This document shows positions 7,059 through 13,949 of a stretch of DNA of 32,659 bases, one piece after another. Below the pieces are notes generated by a model that did no database searches, was not told the DNA's origin, and saw only the letters and a program-made list of their open reading frames with translations. Location: contig JANYKI010000064.1 in assembly GCA_025361645.1 (NCBI GenBank), positions 1 through 32,659 of the forward strand. The letters run 5' to 3'. The position numbers and the translations under genes were made by a program. The number at the start of each line of letters is the position of its first letter. The first letter of the stretch is position 1. Origin of the DNA: Methanothrix sp. GTDB lineage: Archaea; Halobacteriota; Methanosarcinia; Methanotrichales; Methanotrichaceae.

Positions 7059-8702
7059 ATGAAAATCGCCCTCTTGCAGCTCAATCCCACCGTCGGAGAT
7101 CTCCCGGGCAACAGTGCCCTCATCGCAGGCGCAGCTCGCCGCGCCGCTGATGCAGATTTGGCCGTCACCTCCGAGCTGGCACTCCTGGGCTACCCGCCCC
7201 GCGATCTGCTCCTCAATGCCGATTTTGTAGAGCGCAGTTGGTCAGCCCTGCGCTTCCTGGCCCAGGAGCTGGCCGATCTGCCGCCTATCCTGGTGGGCCT
7301 GGCCGAGCCCAACCCAGGCGAGGCGGGCCGTCCCCTCTTCAACTCCGCGGCCCTCTTACGGGGGGGCAAAGTGGAGAGGACCTTTAAAAAGACGCTGCTT
7401 CCCACCTACGATGTTTTTGACGAGGACCGTTACTTTGAGCCGACGGCTGAATCAGAGCTCCTGGAGCTCGATACGACGGTCCTCGGCATCTCCATCTGCG
7501 AGGATATCTGGAACGATCGCGACCAATGGCGGCATCGGCGCTACCACACCGATCCGGTGCAGGAAATGGTGGCGGCGGGAGCGAAGGCCATTATCAACCT
7601 CTCCGCTTCGCCCTTCACAGCCGGTAAGCAAAAACACCGCGAGGCCATGCTCTCCGACCTGGCCAAAAAGTACCGCGTCCCCTTCTTCTACGTCAACCAG
7701 GTGGGCGGCAACGACGACTTGGTCTTCGATGGCCGAAGCTGTGCCTTCGATGGCAACGGTCGCCTGGTGGCCCGGGCGCGGGGCTTCGAGGAGGACCTGA
7801 TAGTAGCGGATATGGCGAACCAGGCCGACAGGGCAGCAGCGATCGCAGAGGACGATTTCACACCCGAGTCCGAGATCTGGCGGGCTCTAGTTTTGGGCAC
7901 GCGCGACTACGTTCGAAAGTGCGGCTTTTCCGAAGTTCTTCTGGGCCTTTCCGGAGGCATAGACTCAAGCCTCGTCGCTGCCATAGCCGTTTCTGCTCTC
8001 GGCCCACAAAACGTCCTGGGAGTGCTCATGCCCTCCCCGTACACCAGCCCAGAGAGCGTGCAGGACGCGATGGCTCTCGCGCAAAACCTGGGGATAAAGA
8101 CGCTTACCCTGAACATCACCGATATCATGAACTCCTTTGACCGGGAGCTGGCAAAGCCCTTCCTGGATCAGCCAAAGGACGTGACTGAGGAGAACATCCA
8201 GGCCCGCATTCGCGGCAACCTTCTCATGGCCCTCTCCAACAAGTTTCGCCTGGTGCTTCTCACCACGGGAAACAAGTCGGAGTTGGCAGTGGGCTACTGC
8301 ACCATCTACGGCGACATGTCCGGGGGTCTGGCCGTCATCTCCGATGTTCCCAAGACTGCAGTCTACCGGCTGGCGAAGTGGCTGAATGGCAGGGGTAGTG
8401 AGATCATCCCTGATGCGGTTCTGCATAAAGCGCCCACCGCGGAGCTTCGCTTCGATCAGACCGACCAGGACAGCCTGCCTCCCTACGAGGTGCTGGATGA
8501 CATTCTGGAAAGATATATCGAGAGGCACCAGTCAAAAGAGGAGCTCTTTGCCCAGGGATTTGAAAAAGCGATGGTGGAAAGAGTGCTCTGTCTGGTGAAG
8601 AGTGCCGAATTCAAGAGACGGCAGGCAGCGCCGGGACTGAAAGTGACGGATCGGGCCTTTGGCAGCGGCTGGAGGATGCCGGTGGCCAGCCGGGCCTGGT
8701 GA
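7059..8702 (+). CDS. nadE: Glutamine-dependent NAD+ synthetase
   Basis: The 547-residue enzyme amidates nicotinic acid adenine dinucleotide to NAD+ using glutamine-derived ammonia and ATP, the last step of NAD synthesis in the cytoplasm. The N-terminal nitrilase-like glutaminase domain (1 to about 260) has its catalytic triad visible as E39 in SELALLGYPP, K111 in FKKTLLPTYDVFDE and C147 in ISICEDIW. The C-terminal ATP-pyrophosphatase domain has the P-loop SGGIDSS at 298-304 and the conserved LLTTGNKSELAVGYCT and YGDMSGG segments. The length matches the compact two-domain bacterial/archaeal form. Many archaea have only the ammonia-dependent single-domain enzyme, so the glutaminase domain makes this gene self-sufficient. 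It appears monocistronic. Confidence 0.95.
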   Translation: MKIALLQLNPTVGDLPGNSALIAGAARRAADADLAVTSELALLGYPPRDLLLNADFVERSWSALRFLAQELADLPPILVGLAEPNPGEAGRPLFNSAALLRGGKVERTFKKTLLPTYDVFDEDRYFEPTAESELLELDTTVLGISICEDIWNDRDQWRHRRYHTDPVQEMVAAGAKAIINLSASPFTAGKQKHREAMLSDLAKKYRVPFFYVNQVGGNDDLVFDGRSCAFDGNGRLVARARGFEEDLIVADMANQADRAAAIAEDDFTPESEIWRALVLGTRDYVRKCGFSEVLLGLSGGIDSSLVAAIAVSALGPQNVLGVLMPSPYTSPESVQDAMALAQNLGIKTLTLNITDIMNSFDRELAKPFLDQPKDVTEENIQARIRGNLLMALSNKFRLVLLTTGNKSELAVGYCTIYGDMSGGLAVISDVPKTAVYRLAKWLNGRGSEIIPDAVLHKAPTAELRFDQTDQDSLPPYEVLDDILERYIERHQSKEELFAQGFEKAMVERVLCLVKSAEFKRRQAAPGLKVTDRAFGSGWRMPVASRAW

Positions 8703-8736
8703 AGGGAATGGCGTCGCGGCGAATAATTTTGAGTGT

Positions 8737-8746
8737 TATTTAAATA
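8737..8746 (+). promoter_or_regulatory. TATA box for the membrane-tethered regulator
   Basis: The element tatttaaata lies 28 bases before ATG 8774. Normal archaeal spacing places the transcript start within a few bases of the ATG, giving a nearly leaderless mRNA. Confidence 0.55.
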
Positions 8747-8773
8747 GATTCAGGCTAAAAGACGATATTTGTT

Positions 8774-9949
8774 ATGAAGGGCAGCGGCAAGCGGAGCGGG
8801 ATTGTGCACTGGAATAGGGCAGTAACATTATTTTTTGTAGCTGCTCTTCTTGCTATGTCGGCTCATGCCCAGGAATCCAACGTCACCGTTGGGCAGAGTC
8901 TGATCCTCAATGTCTACCTGGATAACGCCGGCAAAGCATTGGTCACCGGCTATGCCGAGGACGTTAGCGGTCTAGCCTTCCTCGCAAACTCACAGTTCCG
9001 GTTCGAGAACGATTCTCATCAGCTCTATGCCCTCACGGACGATCTGACGGCAAAGGTGGGCGATCTCTGGACTTTGAGCTTTGATGCCAAAGGCAGCTTT
9101 GATGATTATCGTGTCACATTCTACCTGCCCAGCGAGACCAGCCTGGGGGAGATCAACGCCTCGCATGGTCTGGGATATCTGCTCTCTGCGTCTAATGAGT
9201 CCCTGGTGGCGGATGTGCAGGGCTATGAGGTTTCCGATCCTCGCATCACCATCCAGTATCAGCAGCCTCTGGCTGCCAACGGCAGCAGCCTACCGCCCCT
9301 TCCGCCGGGCTATCCGGGCGAGGGTGCGGCTCTGATCATGCTTCTCATTGCCGCCGCTCTCCTGGTGGCGGGCTTTGGCTTTGCCGTCTTCTTGCAGAGA
9401 AAGAGGCGCGGCTCAATTGAGTTGGCAAAAGATACCACGATAGCTCCGCTGCCCGAGAAGCCCGATATGGCGGGGCCGCCGGACACGTCGTGCGCTGCCA
9501 TAGAGGCCTTGCCTTCGTTCGAGGTGGATTCTGATGGTGTATTTCTGTCCGAGGCATCACAAACAGCCCTCGCGAATGAGCCCGGCCGCATCGATCCCTC
9601 GCCCCGTCAGGCAGACGAGCTAGAATCTGCGACAACCCGGGAAACACCGACAGCGAGCCGGCTGCCTCTGGAGCCGTCCGTGAAAAACGTTATCGTGGTC
9701 AGCTCTGAGATGGATGCGGTCATGCAGACCCTCACCGCTCGAGAGCGGGCCGTAATGAGCACATTAATTGATCATGGAGGCAGAATGACTCAGGCGGATA
9801 TCCGGTATGATACAGGAACGCCTAAATCGTCCTTAACCGGAATTTTGATCTCTTTAGAGCGCAGAAAACTCGTAAGCAAGAAGGAATGGGGACGAACCAA
9901 TATAATAGAACTTTCTGATTGGTTTTTATCAAAAAAGGAACGTTTGTGA
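8774..9949 (+). CDS. Membrane-tethered winged-helix regulator with extracytoplasmic sensor-like domain
   Basis: The protein has 391 residues. Residues 1-32 are a signal or anchor segment ending in SAHAQ; 40-165 form a beta-rich outer domain; 185-207 are a transmembrane helix followed by QRKRRG; about 210-315 are an acidic, Pro-rich cytoplasmic linker; 317-391 are a winged helix (RERAVMSTLIDHGGRMTQADI, then TGTPKSSLTGILISLERRKLV). The topology implies that an outside signal is passed to DNA by one polypeptide. The outer domain is clearly homologous to the secreted protein at 11786-12229, with shared LNVYLD/LNVYVD, GKALV, DVSGLAFL/DISGLAFL and DVQGY/DVQGF. The ligand and target genes are unknown. 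The nearby secreted-protein genes are candidate targets by position only. Confidence 0.75.
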   Translation: MKGSGKRSGIVHWNRAVTLFFVAALLAMSAHAQESNVTVGQSLILNVYLDNAGKALVTGYAEDVSGLAFLANSQFRFENDSHQLYALTDDLTAKVGDLWTLSFDAKGSFDDYRVTFYLPSETSLGEINASHGLGYLLSASNESLVADVQGYEVSDPRITIQYQQPLAANGSSLPPLPPGYPGEGAALIMLLIAAALLVAGFGFAVFLQRKRRGSIELAKDTTIAPLPEKPDMAGPPDTSCAAIEALPSFEVDSDGVFLSEASQTALANEPGRIDPSPRQADELESATTRETPTASRLPLEPSVKNVIVVSSEMDAVMQTLTARERAVMSTLIDHGGRMTQADIRYDTGTPKSSLTGILISLERRKLVSKKEWGRTNIIELSDWFLSKKERL

Positions 9950-10137
9950 ACATTTTTTATCCGGCCTGCAGAGGGGACCAGCTCATTTTAACCGTTCGTT
10001 CGGCTCTTACCTTTTCTATCGTTCCGGAGTATGTTGTCTTGTCAGACGACGAAGCTTATGGCAGCTTCAGTTTGACGAACGGGTAAGATGAGTGGGAAAT
10101 GATTGTTGATTATAACGAATTCGAGGTTTGATTACAG

Positions 10138-10845
10138 ATGAAATTTACGGAAATATCGGGAAAGATCGCTTTGATCGCTCTGGCTGCGGTCTGCCTTTTG
10201 GCGGCACCGGCTCTTTCAATGCCAATGGATAACGGCCCTGGTCGGCAGGGACATGATGGAATGTTTGCCCCCATGAATAATCTGACAGCAGAAGAGATGG
10301 GCAATATGACTCTAGGCGAGCTGAAGGAGATGCAGCATCAGGCCTGGAATAATACGACCGTTTGCCAGGCTAAAGAGCCAGGACGAAACTGCAGTCAATG
10401 GGGAAAGAACGCCAATGAATCCCTCGGCATGAAAGGAAAAGGCATGGGGGAAATGGGCATGGGCGACAATAGGAAGAGAGACGGCCAGAAGGATGATATG
10501 TCCGAGCGCATGGGCGGCGCAATGTGCGGCCAGAATGACAAATGTGGTGGGTGCGACAAAGCCTCCATGGGCATGAGAGGAGCCTCTCCAATTATGCTGC
10601 TTATAGATGATCTGACTGTAGATGATTTGGGCAACATGACGGTCAATCAGATCAAAGATCTCTCCGAGAAGAAGATGCAGGAAATGGAAAATATGACCCT
10701 TAACCAGATCAAGCAGCTTCAGGACAAGAAGGCGGCGGAGAGAGACAACCTGACCCTGAACCAACTCAAGGAAGAGAATAAGAATATGAGGCAAATAGCG
10801 GAGATCTTGGAGGGTTTGGGCTCCAAACGCCATATCAAGAATTGA
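10138..10845 (+). CDS. Secreted Met-rich protein with NMT-x-x-x-I/L-K repeats
   Basis: The 235-residue protein has a signal peptide (1 to about 26, ending PALSM). It is not a recognised family. A unit of the form NMTLNQIKQL recurs: once near residue 55 (NMTLGELKEM), then three times in the last third (NMTVNQIKDL, NMTLNQIKQL, NLTLNQLKEE). The Asn-Met/Leu-Thr in each is also an N-glycosylation sequon. Between the repeats is a segment rich in Met, Gly and Lys with a cysteine cluster (CGQNDKCGGC), which could bind a soft metal such as copper; this is inference from composition. The C-terminal repeats look helical and could form a coiled coil. The start is the ATG directly before the signal peptide. 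The 188 bases upstream contain a short imperfect inverted repeat (accgttcgtt near 9991, acgaacgggt near 10075). Confidence 0.65.
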   Translation: MKFTEISGKIALIALAAVCLLAAPALSMPMDNGPGRQGHDGMFAPMNNLTAEEMGNMTLGELKEMQHQAWNNTTVCQAKEPGRNCSQWGKNANESLGMKGKGMGEMGMGDNRKRDGQKDDMSERMGGAMCGQNDKCGGCDKASMGMRGASPIMLLIDDLTVDDLGNMTVNQIKDLSEKKMQEMENMTLNQIKQLQDKKAAERDNLTLNQLKEENKNMRQIAEILEGLGSKRHIKN

Positions 10846-10868
10846 TTTAATCAGGCTTTAATGGTGGT

Positions 10869-10883
10869 TGGGCTTTTTGCCCA
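10869..10883 (+). terminator. Short hairpin after the Met-rich protein gene
   Basis: A five-pair stem (tgggc/gccca) encloses a loop of five T residues, 24 bases after the stop codon. A second imperfect hairpin with ends aagacg and cgtctt lies at 10931-10964. Either could mark the end of the transcript. Neither is followed by a long T tract. Confidence 0.3.
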
Positions 10884-11050
10884 TCTCTATTTGAGAAATT
10901 GATGTTGTTGGGTCCCCTCCCAGCCAAAAAAAGACGGCCGACCTTAGAGCTGCCGGCTCGTCTTCTCATTATTAGTACTACTGTATTGGAACCGCGAATA
11001 TTTGCCCTGGAAATAGACTTATAACTAAAGAATTGTGAATTCCTGGAAAG

Positions 11051-11743
11051 ATGTTGGGCCGTTTTGGCAGGCGAATTTTGATGATTGATATTTGCAGAAG
11101 AGTTTTGTGTATAGGGCTGGCGAGTTTGCTATTTATCGGTCTGTCCGGCATGTCTCTAGCCGAGCCCAATGAGGGCCAGAATATGGGTGAGCCCCGTGAA
11201 GGGATGTGTGCTCAGGATGGGGGGATGATGCCGCCCCAAAATGCAGGCTTTCCCATGGGCGTTCCCGTGGAGGTCCTGTTTAGCGGCCATGGTTTTGCAA
11301 TATTAGGCAATGAGTCCCATCTCCTCCGGCTGAAGGTTGAGGCCATCATGCCTTTAGAGCCCTGCCAGATCAAAGGTCTCCTGGCCTCCAACAAGAGCCT
11401 GGAGGAGATCAGGGATGACATCCGGGCTAAAGAAGGCGAGAAGACTAATCGCGGCAGCATGATTCTGGACCGCAGCATCTATCCTCTCATCAACATAGCC
11501 GTATCTGCCTCCGGCAATAATTCGACCGCCCTGAAGGCCGATCTTGCTGATTTGGGCCCGCTATCTACCGCCAATGATACGTCGATCCTGGGCAGCATCT
11601 CTATGATCATCTCTCCCTCCGACGGGGGCATGATCGGAAAGGGTGAGCTTCGTATCGAGCAGGACCCGCTTGCAGCCAGGTACTCTCTCCTGCTTGACAT
11701 GGAGCCACCCCGCCATGGCCAAAAAATGATGATGAGGAGATGA
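11051..11743 (+). CDS. Secreted hypothetical protein
   Basis: The 230-residue protein has a signal peptide ending near GMSLAEP. I do not recognise the family. After a short Met/Pro/Gly-rich stretch comes a beta-strand-rich domain beginning VEVLFSGHGFAILGNESHLLRLKVEA, with a helical insert KSLEEIRDDIRAKEGEK. A symmetric-looking second half follows (SMIISPSDGGMIGKGELRI). Several Asn-X-Ser/Thr sequons fit an exported glycoprotein. ATG 11081 is an alternative start; a TATA-like cttataac near 11019 would place transcription at ATG 11051. The gene lies 42 bases before the secreted sensor-domain gene at 11786 in the same direction, so the two are probably co-transcribed. Confidence 0.6.
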   Translation: MLGRFGRRILMIDICRRVLCIGLASLLFIGLSGMSLAEPNEGQNMGEPREGMCAQDGGMMPPQNAGFPMGVPVEVLFSGHGFAILGNESHLLRLKVEAIMPLEPCQIKGLLASNKSLEEIRDDIRAKEGEKTNRGSMILDRSIYPLINIAVSASGNNSTALKADLADLGPLSTANDTSILGSISMIISPSDGGMIGKGELRIEQDPLAARYSLLLDMEPPRHGQKMMMRR

Positions 11744-11785
11744 GTCGATAGCTTCCAGTCATCTCGACCTTTTGGAGGCACATTG

Positions 11786-12229
11786 ATGGCATCCCTAAAG
11801 ATGGCTATGGCGTTGCTTCTCCTCTTTTCGCCAGCGGCCCTGGGCCAGGGCGGGCAGCTCTTTTTGAATGTCTATGTGGATGGCACCCCTGGGAAAGCGC
11901 TGGTCGTGGGCAACGTGGACGATATATCCGGCCTGGCCTTCCTGAACGACTCCGACAAAATCTACGAGGATAACGGCCAGCTTTACGCGGTTTGCGATTC
12001 TCTGGTCAAGAAAGACGGCAATGGCTGGAGGCTGTCGTTTCCCGCCCGCGGCGACTTTGATGAGTATCATGCCGTTTTCTTCGTCTCGGGAGGCTTTGCC
12101 TTCCAGGAGATCAACTGCACAGAGGGACTGGAGCTTCTCTCCACCGCCCACAACGGCTCAATTGTGCTGGACGTGCAGGGATTCGGGCTGACCGATCCCG
12201 CGGTCTCTTTCAGCTACGCGGCTTCGTGA
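11786..12229 (+). CDS. Secreted stand-alone paralogue of the regulator's outer domain
   Basis: The 147-residue protein has a short signal peptide (ending around ALGQG). The mature part aligns along its whole length with residues 40-165 of the membrane-tethered regulator at 8774-9949, including LNVYVD, GKALVVGNVDDISGLAFL, GQLYAV, WRLSFPARGDFDEYHAVFFV, EINCTEGLELLS and LDVQGFGLTDP. It lacks the transmembrane helix and winged helix. ATG 11786 is preferred because GGAGG at 11774-11778 lies seven bases upstream, unlike the TTG at 11783. It could bind the same ligand or partner as the regulator, or act as a soluble decoy or co-sensor. That is inference; no biochemical function is known to me for this domain. 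Confidence 0.7.
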   Translation: MASLKMAMALLLLFSPAALGQGGQLFLNVYVDGTPGKALVVGNVDDISGLAFLNDSDKIYEDNGQLYAVCDSLVKKDGNGWRLSFPARGDFDEYHAVFFVSGGFAFQEINCTEGLELLSTAHNGSIVLDVQGFGLTDPAVSFSYAAS

Positions 12230-12308
12230 GTCCGAGTTTATAGTTTGTGTCAGAACAGCTATAAAGACAGAAAATAGTACCTAATAACTAAAGCGGGACG
12301 GAAATAAC

Positions 12309-12647
12309 GTGATACCTTGGCTTCTGGCAGCATCAGCATCGTTGGTTCCAAGTGATATAGATGTCGGTTTTGAACCACATGAGCAAACGGAACTGATCCT
12401 CTGGCTCATTGTGGCCGCGGTATCTTTAATTCCACTTGTGATATTTTCCATAAGCTATAGCCGAGTAAGAAGCCCGAAACTACTAATAACGACCCTGGCA
12501 TTTTTGCTTTTCTTTATCAAAGCGCTAATTTTGGCAATGAAACTCTTCATGCCTAATTACGTAGATGAAATATGGTGGGCAGTTGCGGCTGTATTGGATA
12601 TCATGATAATCAGTCTAATCGCCTATTCCTTAAGCAGGAAGTCATAA
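12309..12647 (+). CDS. Small three-helix membrane protein, partner of a winged-helix regulator
   Basis: The 112-residue protein begins with a GTG and has three hydrophobic helices: about 28-48 (LILWLIVAAVSLIPLVIF), 58-78 (LLITTLAFLLFFIKALIL) and 88-107 (WWAVAAVLDIMIISLIAYSL). The N-terminus, about 25 residues, is acidic and probably outside. I do not recognise the family beyond the small membrane proteins often encoded next to archaeal winged-helix genes. Its stop lies six bases before the ATG of the regulator at 12654, so they form an operon, which suggests that the membrane protein modulates the regulator. The segment looks AT-richer than the genes before it. Confidence 0.6.
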   Translation: MIPWLLAASASLVPSDIDVGFEPHEQTELILWLIVAAVSLIPLVIFSISYSRVRSPKLLITTLAFLLFFIKALILAMKLFMPNYVDEIWWAVAAVLDIMIISLIAYSLSRKS

Positions 12648-12653
12648 AATCAT

Positions 12654-13172
12654 ATGCAAGATGATGTCACCCTTGAGAATCGAAGGCTAATCTTCGACTA
12701 TATCTTAGATAATCCGGGTGTCCATCTGAGAAAAATCTCAAGAGATATTAATATTCATCTAAGTACATTAAGGTATCACCTCGATTATCTTGAAACTAAA
12801 GGATTAATAACAAGCCAAAAGGAAGATAATCTAAAAATATATTTTGCTTCTGGTAAGCTTAATCCTCAGGAAAAAAAGCTAACTCCTTTACTTCAACAGA
12901 AGCGTTTTAGAGACATAATCCTCGCCATAATAGGATCTCACGAGCCTACGTCATCAGAAATAGCAGAAAAATTATTGATGAATCCATCAACTACCTCGAA
13001 ATACATCAATATTTTAGAGGAACGTGGGGTAATATCTCATAAAAAAATTGGCCGAGTGAAGATATATCATATAGACAACGAAGAAAGCATTGTTAAGCTT
13101 TTGCTGACGTATAAAAAATCCTTTTGGGATTCCTTTGTTGACAATGTTTTAGAGCTGTATCTCGAAAGATAA
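12654..13172 (+). CDS. Transcriptional regulator with two winged-helix domains
   Basis: The 172-residue cytoplasmic protein has two successive DNA-binding domains and no ligand domain. The first (about 5-67) reads RRLIFDYILDNPGVHLRKISRDI, then the recognition helix HLSTLRYHLDYLETKGLI. The second (about 85-150) reads RDIILAIIGSHEPTSSEIAEKLL, then NPSTTSKYINILEERGVI. Such tandem MarR/ArsR-like proteins occur widely in methanogens. The small membrane protein just upstream in the same operon is a likely partner. A perfectly adjacent pair of 19-base direct repeats lies 16 bases after its stop (13188-13225) and is a candidate operator for the next gene or for autoregulation. The codons look AT-rich. 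Confidence 0.75.
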   Translation: MQDDVTLENRRLIFDYILDNPGVHLRKISRDINIHLSTLRYHLDYLETKGLITSQKEDNLKIYFASGKLNPQEKKLTPLLQQKRFRDIILAIIGSHEPTSSEIAEKLLMNPSTTSKYINILEERGVISHKKIGRVKIYHIDNEESIVKLLLTYKKSFWDSFVDNVLELYLER

Positions 13173-13187
13173 TGGTTAATATTTTGT

Positions 13188-13225
13188 TCTATAATGTACA
13201 CTTTGTACTATAATTTACAATTTGT
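13188..13225. repeat. Tandem 19-base direct repeat, candidate operator
   Basis: Two head-to-tail copies occur: tctataatgtacactttgt at 13188-13206 and actataatttacaatttgt at 13207-13225. They match at 16 of 19 positions. They lie between the two-winged-helix regulator and the lamin-tail protein gene, about 120 bases before ATG 13346. The spacing of 19 bases places the copies on nearly the same DNA face, as expected for a tandem regulator site. Confidence 0.5.
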
Positions 13226-13345
13226 GTCACAAAGGCCATATATGAAACAGGGCAAGTCTATTAGTAGTAATTCGCATCCCTCCAGATCCGCCTCCCTCGA
13301 ATCTGGTAGTGCTCCGGATAAACGAATTACACATAAGGTGTCTAT

Positions 13346-13885
13346 ATGAAGAGATCTATGAAATATGGATTGGTGCTTGTCACCATGCTTATGGCGCTCT
13401 CGATTGGAGTTGCCTTTGGGGAAAATGTCACAACGGCTGATAAGATGATGCAGTCGAATGTAGTGAATGTAGCTACTGCGGGATCAAATCCAAATGTGGC
13501 TGACGAAGCTGATACTAACGAGAAGGAAGCCTTCGAGAATAACGAAACGGGTGAGGACAATGTCATCATTGACCGCGTAACTTTTAGCACGACAAACCAG
13601 TATGTTGAACTAAAAAACAATGAGACTTCAGGACAAGACCTAACTGGCTGGAAGCTTGAGGTACAGAATAAGACGGTATTTACCTTCCAAAAGTTCGTGC
13701 TAGACGCAAATGCTACAGTCAAGGTTCACGCAGGAACCGGAAAAGATAGCAATACAGACATCTACGCTACAAATTCACTGCTCACCAAAGCGGATGATGA
13801 AGTTTCTTTGCTTAATGTAAATGGAATGGTAGTCAGTACTTCCGAGGATCAAGGAAACGAACCCGATTCATCCAATGACGCTTGA
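13346..13885 (+). CDS. Secreted lamin-tail-domain (LTD) protein
   Basis: The 179-residue protein has a signal peptide (1-24, ending SIGVAFG). After an acidic, Asn-rich spacer, residues about 70-165 form a lamin tail domain, an Ig-like fold. Visible strands are NVIIDRVTF, NQYVELKNN, the LTGWKLEVQ core motif, KTVFTF, the FVLDANATVKVHAGTG segment with the family's V-x-V-H-x-G, and DDEVSLLNVNGMVV. Bacterial and archaeal LTD proteins are exported and often fused to nucleases or adhesins; here the domain stands alone. The gene lies 64 bases before the SecDF-like gene in the same orientation. The C-terminus is acidic and lacks a sorting signal. Confidence 0.75.
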   Translation: MKRSMKYGLVLVTMLMALSIGVAFGENVTTADKMMQSNVVNVATAGSNPNVADEADTNEKEAFENNETGEDNVIIDRVTFSTTNQYVELKNNETSGQDLTGWKLEVQNKTVFTFQKFVLDANATVKVHAGTGKDSNTDIYATNSLLTKADDEVSLLNVNGMVVSTSEDQGNEPDSSNDA

Positions 13886-13949
13886 TTGATCGGAGCAGCA
13901 CTGCAACCATTATTTTTTCTATCATCGGATTAATGTTGGAGGTGTTTTA

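Noticed and set aside
7965-8528. 187-codon minus-strand frame inside nadE
   Set aside because: Antisense shadow of a strongly conserved enzyme.
9985-10085. Inverted repeat accgttcgtt / acgaacgggt upstream of the Met-rich protein gene as a regulator site
   Set aside because: About 70 bases separate the arms and the match is short and imperfect; chance cannot be excluded.
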